Below, piece by piece: positions 7,726 through 19,000 of a stretch of DNA of 27,344 nt (its first letter is position 1; each line of letters starts with the position of its first letter). The position numbers and the translations under genes were made by a program. Under the pieces are notes generated by a model, which worked only from the letters and a program-made list of their open reading frames with translations, was not told the origin of the DNA and did not search any database. The DNA lies in NCBI GenBank assembly GCA_001839685.1, contig MLAK01001055.1, positions 9,129-36,472 on the forward strand. Direction: 5' to 3'. The stretch comes from Tritrichomonas foetus. Taxonomy: Eukaryota; Parabasalia; Tritrichomonadida; Tritrichomonadidae.

Positions 7726-9523
7726 TTAGAAGAATGATCCAAGGTTTGCATATTTCATTGGCATGTAGTTTGGTGGAATTGGCTGTGCAGTGAACTGTTC
7801 GTACTCAGTCTTTTGGAGTTTCAAGTCATCAGAGAAAGAAAGCTTAACAATCGCACCTCTGTTGCCCATTTGCCCGATGTAATTTGGTGCAGAAAACACA
7901 GTGATGCATTTTCCTCCATGCATTACACCATAGCCGTTTTCCTGTACTTGGTGAGATCTAATAAGTAATTCAAGATTGTTTCTTTCCAAGAATTGTTCTG
8001 TTATATCTGGTCCGAAAGTTCTTGTTACTCCACGTGGTGATGGTGCGAGTCCTTTCTCCTCCATTGGATCACTCCAAAGGATGTCATTGAGTGGACCACT
8101 CTCTGGTGGTTGTCCGATTCTGTTCATTTTTTGAATGGAGTCAATTGTGACAGTTTGGTCGCTGAAAAGACCACCATGAACAACAAGAACTTTTCCATTG
8201 ATAATGTGACCAAGTGGCATTGTATTGAAAAAGTCACTGAATGTATGAAACATAGTCTTTGAGTACTTACTTGTACATTCCCTCTCAAATCCATACATGG
8301 CATTCATCATGTTGGTTTCACTGAATGTTAGTTTAAACTGAAAATAAAGAAAAACAAGAAAAAAGCAAAATATTAATATTTTCTATATTTCTTTTCATTT
8401 CGTTCAATTGAGTTTTTCGTACTTTCAATTCAAATAATGATGCATCATTCCCCAGATATTTTTGACATGAATTCATAAGGAAAATTTATCAGAATAATTC
8501 AGAACAAATTCATAAAAGAATTCATGGAAAAATGAAAACTGGCGTGGTGAAAAAATGAAGTCATTTTAAAATTCTGGAATTTGATGTGATCATAATTTGA
8601 ACGAAGAAAGAACGAAAGAAAAAATTGATCGAATGAAAAATTGAATTCAATGGAAACATCAAAAAAATTGCTTTTTTTGTTTTTTCAAAAACATACTGAT
8701 TGCCTCTATTCATATAAATTCCATCAGGAATAGCTAATTTCCATGCAAGAAGTGCTAAAACAATTTCTGTGCCCATTGACCCTCTATCAACATAGTCACC
8801 GTTAAACAAGTATGGATTTTCAGGGCTGGGCTCGCCATACTGCTTGAAGATGTTGATAAAGTCTTGGTATTGTCCGTGAGTATCACCAACAACGCGCATG
8901 GTTCCTGGATGTGACACGTTGACGATATTCTGCATTTGTTTATTCAGTTCTTTCATTTTTCCAATCATTGCGCGAACGACTGCTGGATGTGGCCGTTTAT
9001 CGTTTTGCATTTCGACCATCAAATTTCTTGCGTATTCGATTGTAAATTCTGGAATCTCGATTGGCTCTGTTGTTGGTTCGATAAGTTCGACTTTTGAATC
9101 TGCGTTTAAATCGTCTGAGCTCATTGCTTCCCTTAGGCGGTGTTTGTAGAGCTGCTTTTTAGCGCCGTCCATGCAATTCCTCCAAAACTTCTCGTTCGGC
9201 TGTAGTTTGGCGGCAGCAAGATATGCATCGTAGGCGCCTTTGAAATCGAGGCAGCCGGCAAGTGCTTGGCCGTTTCTGTAAAACGCTTTAACATTTGTAT
9301 TATCAAGCTCGATAGCTTTGCTTGATGATGTGATAGCTTCATTCAATTTTTCGATTTGGAGTTGACTGGCTGATAAATTCGTGTAGATGACCGAAAGTTG
9401 CTTATTATCGGATTCAGGACAGGCTGCGATGGCGGCTTCGTAACAGCGGCAGGCGTCAAAGTACTTCTTTTCACGGAAATAGCCATTTCCTTCTGTGCGA
9501 TGTTGTGTAACTAAATCACTCAT
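7726..9523 (-). CDS. PPP5C-like: Serine/threonine protein phosphatase 5 (TPR-PPP), two exons
   Basis: Exon 1 is 9523-8697 and exon 2 is 8320-7726. Joining them across the intron gives 473 residues, close to the usual PP5 length of about 500. Three TPR repeats fill about 1-120. The Hsp90-binding clamp residues appear conserved as Arg9, Asn13, Asn49, Lys79 and Arg83 (human K32, N36, N67, K97, R101). The PPP catalytic domain carries GDTHGQ (213-218), GDYVDRG (242-248), RGNHE (273-277), HGG (His324) and SHQVQENGYG (His399), so all metal-binding motifs are present. PP5 is a TPR-regulated phosphatase that works with Hsp90 on client kinases and co-chaperones. The codon for His276 in the RGNHE motif is split by the intron, so neither exon alone encodes an active enzyme. 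The TAA stop is at 7726-7728. Confidence 0.93.
8321..8696 (-). other. Spliceosomal intron, trichomonad type, 376 nt
   Basis: The minus strand reads AATCA|GTATGT at the 5' splice site (8696) and ACTAACATTCAG|TGAAACC at the 3' site (8321). The 12-nt 3' element matches the trichomonad fused branch/acceptor consensus ACTAACACACAG at 10 of 12 positions. Splicing restores RGNHET exactly and keeps the frame (phase 2: 827 + 595 nt). Stop codons in the intron frame would otherwise truncate the protein after 320 residues. At 376 nt it is long compared with the trichomonad introns I recall (mostly well under 200 nt). Confidence 0.93.
8436..8449. repeat. 14-bp perfect palindrome inside the PP5 intron
   Basis: AATGATGCATCATT is identical to its reverse complement and lies near the middle of the intron. 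No snoRNA C/D or H/ACA boxes were found around it. Confidence 0.5.
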
Positions 9524-9660
9524 TTTTGGTGGAAATCGATTCAGAAATAATTATTGTAAAAGAAATTTCAATCCAGTTTTTTTTTTAAAAGTTCAGAAAA
9601 ATAAGGCAGATTCACAAAACATAGGATTTTGAATAAGTATAAAGTATAGAAAAGTTGAAT

Positions 9661-9666
9661 ATGGCC
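9661..9666 (-). promoter_or_regulatory. Candidate upstream element GGCCATAT (PP5 gene)
   Basis: In coding orientation the site reads GTCTGGCCATATTCAACTTT, about 138 bp before the PP5 ATG. It fits the shared RCCATWT pattern. Confidence 0.25.
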
Positions 9667-9839
9667 AGACAAAAAAGTGAATTAATAAACGGTCACGACT
9701 CTCTTGTGAGGCACTTTTGAATTCGCATTTCCCCAAAAGCAATATATATATGAATGTATTAATCATTGAAATTAGGAAAGACCAACTATGATCAAAATCC
9801 AATGATTTTATTTATATTTGGTATTTAATTGAAATTTCG

Positions 9840-9859
9840 ATTGGTTTTGGAAAACCAAT
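9840..9859. repeat. 9-bp inverted repeat with 2-bp spacer (CCAAT-containing)
   Basis: ATTGGTTTT (9840-9848) and AAAACCAAT (9851-9859) are perfect inverted copies around GG. Each arm contains CCAAT in one orientation. No function can be assigned. Confidence 0.6.
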
Positions 9860-9904
9860 GATTTAATGAAAAGTAATTCTAATATAAACTTCCATTCATC
9901 AGAT

Positions 9905-9919
9905 AATCTGATTCAGATT
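9905..9919. repeat. 6-bp hairpin AATCTG/CAGATT
   Basis: AATCTG (9905-9910) pairs with CAGATT (9914-9919) around ATT. It lies 98 bp beyond the giant gene's stop codon (10018), between two longer palindromes. Confidence 0.45.
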
Positions 9920-9962
9920 AAAAAAGATCCAGGATAAATCAAAATTATCAAAAATAAAAAAA

Positions 9963-9976
9963 AATACATATGTATT
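9963..9976. repeat. 14-bp perfect palindrome downstream of the giant gene
   Basis: AATACATATGTATT equals its own reverse complement. It lies about 42 bp beyond the giant gene's stop codon. Confidence 0.5.
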
Positions 9977-10017
9977 CAAATGGATAATATTTATAATAAA
10001 TTAAAATACATAATATG

Positions 10018-13000
10018 TTATTGAACATTCAAAAGTGAATCATTTGGCTTTCTTACAAGTGCCTGGTTTTTGGTCCAGAGTTCACCAATCAGCCGAAGTG
10101 CTGCATGAAGTTTTCCTTGAGCTTTTTCGTTTGATTCATTCAGATTCTCAATTTCTTTATTCAATTGTTCAATTTCCTGTCTGAAATTCTTGTTTTCTCT
10201 GTTCAAAGCTTTCACAAGCTTATGATAGTCATCATTCTTCTTCATGTGCGCAAGAAGTGCCTCTTTAACTTTTTGATACTTCTTTTCAGTCATTGTCTGA
10301 CTCACATTTACGCTATTATTTGTACTCGTATTTGTATTAAGACTTGAAGGGCTGGTTTGCTTGAGAATTTGGTTTTCTTTCGTTAAATGTTCGACTTGAG
10401 CTTTGAATGAATCAATGATTATTTGATTATCATTTGTAATTCGTTGAATTTCAGTGTTCTTTTTCTGAATTGTTTCTTGAAGCTGTGAAATGAGGATTTG
10501 ATGTTGTGAATGATTTTTCGTGTTATTTAGATCATTCCAAACAATTTGCTGTTCATTTATTTTCTCATTCAAACTATTAAGTTCATTTTGCTTCTTCTGA
10601 ATTTCTCTTGTCAATTCATTCAATTCATCACTTCTTTTAAGATTAAATTGATCATTTAATTCATTATTTGGATGGAAGCCGGCGTTTGGTTGAATTTGAG
10701 TTTGCAGATAGGAAATTTTATTTTGAAGAGATTGAATTAAAACATTCTGTGATTCAAACTTCAAAGTAAGCTCTTGGAACTCTTCAGCTTGTTGGTTTTC
10801 ATTTTGTTGACTGGATATAATTTCATTGTTTGACTTAATGATTGCCTTTAAATGTTCGATTTCTTGTTTCTGTTTAGCGATTTCTATTTGTTGTTGGTCG
10901 TTTTCTTTCTTCAATTCATTCATTTGGTCTTGGGCTTCAAGAATTTCAGTTTCATATTCGGCTAATTTTTGTCTTAATTCTTGCGTCTTTGCATTCATAT
11001 TTTCGATAATATGAAGAGAATTTGAAATACCTGATGTTTTCAATTCAGAAACATTCAATTCCAAAGAGTTTCTTTTCTTTTCACTTTCTTCGAGTTTTTG
11101 TTTAATGATCGAATTCTCATGAGTGAGTCTCAAAACTTCATTTTGATGTTTAGTTACTTCTAGAGCTTTGTTTTTATTATTGTTTTGTAATTTTTCGATT
11201 TTTTCTATCTTTCTAGTTAATTGTTGTTTAAGATCATTCACGTCACTAGTAAGTGTTGAAATTTGTGAATTTAAGTCCAAAAGGTCTTGTTTTTGTTTGA
11301 GTGAATTTTGACTTAGTTCATTATTGTTTTCAAGTTCAGTTTGAATTTTATTTTTATAATTTTCTATAATATCATTCATATTATTTATGTTTTGATTCAA
11401 ATTCGAATTTTGATCTTTGAGAAGTTTATTTTCATTTTCGAGAAAATCCTTAGAATTTTCGTAACTTTGAATAATTTGTTGATGTTCTTTAATTTGATTG
11501 TCATTTTGCAATTTAAGATTTTCGATTTGTTGGATGAGATTGGAATTTTCTGTGTGAAGTAATGAAAAAACAGATTGATGTCTTTCTATGTGAGATTTTA
11601 GATTTTCAACTTGGATATGATAATTAGAAATAATTTTCTGATTTTCTTGATTTTCGTCTGTATGATGCTTTATAAGAGTCTCAATTTTTTCCGAAAGTTT
11701 TTGTTTTTCTGATTCGAACAATTTTTCCATGCTTTTGATTTTTTGATTTTCAATTTTGAAGTTTTCGATTTGGCTCAATAAATTGGATTTTTCTTTATTC
11801 AAAATCTGATTTTGATTTTGTAAATCATGAATTGTATCATTGAGTTTTTCAAGTTTAAATGTTTCATTTTTGAGTGTTTCAATTGTAGTTTCTAATTTAG
11901 AAACAGTTTCGTGGTGCTTTTGATTTTCTTCATTCTTTTGACTGTTTATTTGATCGATTTGTGATAATAAATTTGTTCTTTCAGCTTCGAGAGACTGATA
12001 ATTAATTTGTAAGTTGTTTTGGAGGGAATCAAATTCATTTACAGTGTTTTCTAATGTTTCTTTTTCAGATTGAAGAAGATTCAATTTATTTTCATATTCA
12101 CGAACAAGATTTTGAAGTTTCTGAATTTCAATCATATTTTGTGAATTATCAAATTCGTTTTTAGCTTGAAGATTATCCTTTTCTTCTGTTAATTGCTGAT
12201 ATTTGCTTTTAAGTTCATAATATTGTGATTGGATGCTTTCTTTTTCTTGATGTAAAGAATTAAATTGAAGTTGAAGTTGTCCATGCTCTTCTGTCAGATT
12301 GGAAAAGTTCGTTTCAATCGTTCGAAGAGAAGAAAGTTCAGCTTCATATTTACTAATGATTTGTTGATGTGTCTCTTCTGAGTTGCTTTGAGTGGCTTCA
12401 AGTTTTTCTTGAAGTTTTTCTTGAAGATTTTCAAGAGTTTTCACGTTTTCAAGCAATTTCGTATTTTCCGATTTCATCTCTTCATATTTAATTGCATTTT
12501 CTGTTTGTTCTTTCTCAAATTGTTCTTGTTTCAATTGAAGATTTGAAATTTCAGTTTCATATTTCGAAATAATTTCGTTTTGTTCTTGATTTTCTTCTTC
12601 TTTTTGTGATTCAATTTGATGAATTTTCTCCAAAAGATTTGATTTTTCTTCTTCAAGTGATTGATAATTAGTTTGAAGATCATCTTTCTCTAATTTAAGG
12701 GTTTCTATTTGTGATTCATATTTCGAAACAACATTTTTGTGTTCTTCATTTTTGCATGAATTCTGGTAATCAATTTGATTCATTTGTTCTAAAAGATTGG
12801 AATTTTCTTTATTTAATGAATCATAACTATTTTGAAGATCTAAATATTCTTTTTCTAGAATTTCAATTCTCGATTTGAGAGTTTCAACAGAGTTTTCATA
12901 TTCGTTCATTGCATTTTGTTGCTCAAGTTTTTCTTGGTCTTTTTGTTGTTGGATACCTTTAATTTGGTCGAAAAGTTCACTCTTCTCTTTTTCAAGTGAA

Positions 13001-16000
13001 GTGAATTTGTCCTCTAATTCATGATATTTATTAGAAATTGTTTCAAGTTGGGCTTTTTCTGATTTAAGATTTTCAATTGTAGTTTGATATTCTAAAATCT
13101 TACTTTGCTGTGCTTGACTTTCATAATTCTTTTGGTTTTCAGCGATTGTAAATTTTTCCCAAATTTGGTCTTTCTCTGCTTCAACATCTCGGTATTTGTT
13201 TAAGAGTTCCTGATACTCTGTTTTTTCGTTTTTAATTTTTTCCAAAAGATTTGATTTTTCTTCTTCAAGTGATTGATAATTAGTTTGAAGATCATCTTTC
13301 TCTAATTTAAGGGTTTCAATTTCATTCATAAATTGATCAGTGATTTCATTGATTTCATTCATTTTGGATTCTTCAAAAGAGTTCATTTGTTCACGAAGTT
13401 CTTCAAGTTGGATTAAAAGATTTGATTTTTCTTCTTCAAGTGATTGATAATTAGTTTGAAGTTCTTCTTTCTCTAATTTAATGGTCTCTATCTCCTTCTC
13501 GCCATCAGAAATAATATCTTGAAGTGTTTGTGATTCATCATTCTTTTCTTGAATAATATTTTCGATTTGAGCGTAAAGTTTAGACTTTTCCTCTTCAAGT
13601 GAGGAATTATCTTGCTGAAGAGTTTCGTGTTTTTCTTTCAATGTTTTAAGTTCTTCTTCTAATTTAGAAACAGAATCATTGGTTTTCTGATTTTCTTCTA
13701 CTTTTTGTGTTTCTAATAGTTGAATTTGTCGTAAAATATTTGATTTTTCTTCCTCTAAAGAAGCAATTTTGTTTTGAAGCTGCTGATATTCTTTTTCAAT
13801 CTTTTCTAGTCTTTCGTTTTCGATTTTCAGATTTGCAATTTCCAATTCATATTCTGAAATAATTTCTTGTTGTTCTTGATTTTCATTTTCCTTCTGAGAT
13901 TCAATTGTGTTAATCTTTGTCAAAAGTTCGTTCTTTTCTTCTTTCACAGTTTTTAGCTTGTTTTCAAGGTCTTTTTCGATTTGTTCTCTTTCTAATTTGA
14001 GATTTTGAATTTCATTTTCAAGATCAGAAATGATTTTTTGCTGTTCTTGAGTTTCATTATTTTTGTGTTCTTGAATTTCCGTCAGCTGTAATAAGAGGTT
14101 TGATTTCTCTTCTTCGAGTGTTTGATTCTGATTTTGAAGTTCTTTTTCACGATTATCTTGTTTTTCTTTTTCTGATTTCAGATTTTCAATTTCTTGCATA
14201 AACTGGTCTGTTATTTCATTAATTTCATTTGTTTTCTCTTCTTCTAATGAAGATAATTCATTATCTTTTTCAGTAATTTCTTGCTCAAGAATGTCAACTT
14301 TTTCTTGGAAACATTTTAATTCATCAATTTCATTATTTTGGCGAATTAATTTTTCATTCAGATTTTCAAGCTGAATCATTAATTCACTCAAATTTGCGTC
14401 ACTTTTATCTTTATCTTCAAGCGCATTTGAACATTTTTCTTCATAGTTTTTGATTTTATCTTGTAATTCTTTGATTAATTCTTCTTTATGATTTATTTCA
14501 GTGATCATTTTCTCCTTTTCTATTGAGTTATTTGAGGTGGTCTCATTTGCTAAATCTTTATTCAATCTAATTATTTGCTCAAGCTCCTCTATTTTATCTT
14601 GCCCATCTAATAATTTATCATTAAGTTCATCAATCTTATCTATCAATTGTTTCTTTTCTTGTTCAAAAGTGGCTTTTTCGTTTAGATGATTTTGGATTTG
14701 ATTTAACATTTCTTGTCTTTCATTGTCAAAAGTGTTAATTTTGTCTGATATCTCGACTAAATTCTGTTTTAATTCGTTATTTGATTCTGTTAACTTCTTT
14801 CTTTCATTATCTAAACTAGAAATCTTTGCTTTACATTTTGTTGCAACTTCCTTGAGCCTTTCTTTATGACTTTCAATAGTTGTATCTTTTTCTGATAATA
14901 AAATTTTAAGCTTCATAACTTCGTTTTCAGATTCATTTTGAGATGACGTGTTTAGGTTTTCGATCAAATTTTCTAATTCTTTAATTCTATTATCTTTCTT
15001 ATTTATAAATTCTTTATTTTGTTCTGCAGATTCAACCAATTCTTTATATTGTTCTTTAATTAAATTACTTTCCTGTAATAATCTTGAATTGGTTTCTTTT
15101 TCACTTGCGAGTTCAATAGTTACTTTTTCTTGGATTGAATTTGCTTCTAATAGTTGTGATTCAATTAATTCTATTTTTTCATTTAATGACTGATTTATTG
15201 ATGTTAATTCATTCACTTCATTGTGATATTTATTAATTTGATTATTCAAATTTTCGATTGATTCTGAATGTTGAATCTTTAGGATTTCTAATTCATCATT
15301 TAAAGTTGCTTTCTCATCATTCATTGTTGAAGCATTTTCATTTATTCGTTTGAGAAGTTCATCATTTTCTAAATTTTTCTTGTTTATTTTTTCTTTTAAT
15401 TGTTCGATTTCAGTTTCCAATTGTTTATTTATTTCGTTTGAATTAAACAACAGTTCATCTTTTTGGTGAATTTCATTTTGGATTTGTGAAAGATCATTCA
15501 AAAATTTCTCTTTTTCTGTTTTAATATTTAGGTAATTTTCTGAGCTTTCATTTAAATTTTGAGATAATTCTTTAATTTTATTTTGAAGGTTTTGTATTTG
15601 TTCTTGATAATTCTTTTCAAGATTAGATATTTCAAGAGCATTTTGTTCATTCAATTCCTTAATTGATACATTATTTACATTTTCAGTGATTTCATTCAAC
15701 TCATTTTCTTTTTGTGTCAATTGCTCTAGTAATCTTTCGATTTCTTCTTTATCTTTATTCCTGCTTTCTTGAATTTGATCCAGTTCTTTAGTTTTTCGAT
15801 CTAAATTATATTTCAAAACAGTTATTTCATTAGATAAATTATCATTGGTTTGTTCGATTGATTGTTCTTTTAGATTTTTGATTTCACGAAGGGCTTTTTC
15901 AAGTTCAGAATCTTTCTTCATTAATTCGTTCACAAGTTTATTATTTCCCATTTTTTCTTCATTCAATAAATTCATATTTGTCATTTGATCTTCTTGCATT

Positions 16001-19000
16001 TGCATTATTAATGAACTTAATTGATCATTGAATGAATTCCTTTCACTCTCCATTGCTTCTTTAGTGTTAATTAGTTCTTGTTGAATAGCCTGTATTTCTT
16101 TTTCTTGAGAAAGTTTCAAATCTTGAATTTTCGCTTTCTTCTTTTCAATTTTTTCTTTTAATTGATCATTAGATTCTGCCTCTGCGATGAGTTCGTTTTC
16201 AGTTTTTTCTAATTCTGATTCAATTTCTTGAATACGATTTTTCAGATCTTCAATTTCTTTCAGATATTCTGAATCATTGTTATTTGATAGTAATATTTCA
16301 TTGTCTGGTTGTTTTTGATTTTTATAGAGTTCATCTATTAGAATTTCTTTTTCATTGAGTTCATTTTCTATTTCTTGAATGTGACTTGTAAGTTCTTCAA
16401 TAATCTTCTGTTTTTCCAAATTAATTCTCGTTATTTCATTGTCATCTTGATTTTGAGGTTGGTTGTGGATTTGACTCAGTTCAATAATTTGATCTTCTTT
16501 TTCTTTAAGTTCATTTTTTGTTCTATCAAATTCCTCTTCCATTCCTTTTATTTGGTTTTTCAACATTTCAATTTCCTTTTGATATTCTGAATCATTTTTG
16601 TCCAATTCATCTTTAATATGATTTGAGTCTTTTTGTTGACTTAGTTGGATGATTTTATTTTCTTTCTCGTAAAGTTCATTTTCGAGCTTCTCTTTTTGTT
16701 CAGACATCTTTTCCATTTCTGCTATAAAAGCCTCGTTATCTTGATTCAAAAGTTCATTTTGCTTTTTGATTTGTTCATATTGTGTTTGGAGCTCGGAAAT
16801 TTTATCAATTTCAGCTAAAAAGGCTTCATTATCTTGATTTAAAAGTTCGTTCTGTTCTTTCAATTCATCATACTTTACTTGAAGTTCTGAAATTTGATCT
16901 CTTAATTCTGAATCATTTCTTTCATATTCTTCTAATAATCTGTCATATTCTTCTTGCAATTCATTATTTTCATTTCCTTGGTGAATTTGCTGTTGCTCTG
17001 AATTATTCATTTGGGGTACAATTGTTTCACTTAGTGCAGTTTTTTGTTCATTTTGGGATGCCAAATTTGATGAAGTTTCACATTCAGAGCCTTTCAATAG
17101 TTCATTTTCTTTCAGTAAATCTTCAATTGTTTTGTCTTTTTCATCAAGGACATTTTCATAGGCAACAATTGTTTCTTTAAGCTCTTCGTTTTCCTTTTGT
17201 AAAATTGAAATACTTTCATCTTTTTCCGATTGAATTTGTAAAAAATGTTGGTTTTGCAATTCATGTTCTCTTTTCTCATTCATTGCATTTTCCAATTCTT
17301 TTTTCAATGCTGCAATTTGTGAAGAATCGCTATGCACAGCTTCACCACTGAGTAAATCTTCACTATTTTTATTTATAACTCGAATAACTTCTTGTGCAAA
17401 TTCAGACCATATTGTTTGTTCATCACCAATCAAATCTCTTGAATAATCATTTATAGTATTAGTTAAATCAGAAATTTTAACTTGCCCTGTTTGAATTGTG
17501 AGAATTAATTCATCGAAAATTGGTTCTTTCTTATCTTTGAATAAAAGCATTTCTAAAATCACCAAAGCTGCCATTCTTCTTGTATTTATAGGAGTGTCAT
17601 CAAGACACAAGCTCAGAATGAAAATCAGCCCATTTTGGAATTTAGAATGTTGTGAATTTGTTAATGATGTCAAAAAATGAGTTGTTGTTGTAGTTGATTC
17701 CCACATTGCTGCAGAAACAAATTGAAAAGCATAAATTAAAACTGCTGATGTCATATTTGATGTCGCATTTGATGTTTTAGTAATTATTTCAATTGTCTGT
17801 GTCAAAAATGGCTTATCAACACCAGGCAGAGATTCGTTGAAAAATATTAATAAAGTATCATGACAAGCAATCAAGCAATTACATGCAATTGATAGCAAAG
17901 ATGAAACTTCATTTGTTCGTGTTTCAAAACCCGCTAAAATTGCTGAAGTTTCAAGTCCCATTGTTTGACAAATTGCTTTTGCTAGAGAATCCGGTGTTGT
18001 TTGTGATTTTCGAAGATAGCATTCAATACAAAATAGAGATGCATCTTTTTCTTCTTGGTTTGGTGAAGAAATTGCTGTTTTTAAAACAATTTCTAATGTT
18101 GATGGTGAACCTTCACTTAATTGTCCACACAAATCAGCATCACCGCGAATGAAATAACCCAAAAGTTTCAAAAATTGTGGGCGCTTGTCACATAATGTTT
18201 TAGCTTGAGAAACAACAGGTTGAAAAAGTCCAGAACCAAGAATATGATTTCTGAATTTTGATGCAGCATTTGAAGAAAACAACATAAAAAGAAAATCAAT
18301 TGTTTTATCATCTCCATCTTTAACAGCATTCAATAAATTACTCAAATGGTTCATTAAAACAAAATTTGATTGTGTTTGATTATTATTTAATAAAAGTGAA
18401 TGAATGACTGGAACATACAACTTATAATTATCAAGCATTTTGGGTGAAATGAAGTCAACGATGTAGAAAAAGAAAATTTGCTGAATGTCCGGGTTTCCCT
18501 GAACAAATTGAGGTACAAAATAGAAAAATTGAGTTTGAATGATGTCTGATGAATCTTTTGATAAATCCAATAAATATGTTTGTGAACGACTGTCTGATAA
18601 AAATGCTTTTTGTACATTCACAAGTTGATATTTCACCAAAAGTGATAATAATTTTAATGCTTGAATTCGAATATTCAATTTTTGAACACTTAAGCATTGT
18701 AAAATATTGGAAACCGAATTATCTATATTAATGATGTAATCTGCGTTGGATGAAGAAGAATTTGTATTGCCGGAAATAATTTCAGTTAAAATTTGTAGAG
18801 TGCTGTCAATTACAATTTCATCGCGAATGCTATCGTTTAATATTGGAATTAAGTAAGGCGTTGCTTTAACTCCGATTAATTCGGAAAATTGTTTCGATAA
18901 TGGGACTAACGATTGAACTGACTCTGCAACTTTTTTCCCCTCAGAAATGTCAAGGATTTTTTCTTCGATGAATTCCTCGTCTGTCTTTTCTGGTGGTGGT

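Larger units (their letters stand above)
9524..10017. other. Spacer with three palindromes between PP5 and the giant tether
   Basis: This 494-bp spacer holds the PP5 upstream region and the 3' flank of the giant gene. No gene is visible. It contains a GGCCATAT element (9661) and three inverted repeats: 9840-9859, 9905-9919 and 9963-9976. Their clustering within about 140 bp just beyond the giant gene's stop suggests a 3'-end or boundary role, which is speculative. Confidence 0.5.
11540..14130 (-). repeat. Tandem 53-60-residue coiled-coil repeats within the giant tether
   Basis: The motif S-L-E-E-E-K-S-N-L-L and its variants (SLEKEKSELF, SLNKENSNLL, SLEAERTNLL, ILNKEKSNLL, LLHTENSNLI) recurs about a dozen times. 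Spacings counted between neighbours are 53, 53, 57, 60 and 53 residues; the 60 form is longer by exactly one heptad. A typical unit also carries a QEQ-x-II-S-x-YE stretch and an I-E-x-LK-x-EK stretch. This shows growth of the rod by duplication of a fixed cassette. Confidence 0.75.

Noticed and set aside
8561..8696. Extension of PP5 exon 1 as a separate 320-residue protein
   Set aside because: The sequence after RGN is AT-rich non-conserved translation of the intron; splice signals and the phosphatase motif show the true junction.
16375..18152. Plus-strand frames within the giant gene (Phe/Leu-rich)
   Set aside because: They are reverse-strand readings of Glu/Lys/Asn/Gln-rich coiled-coil codons.
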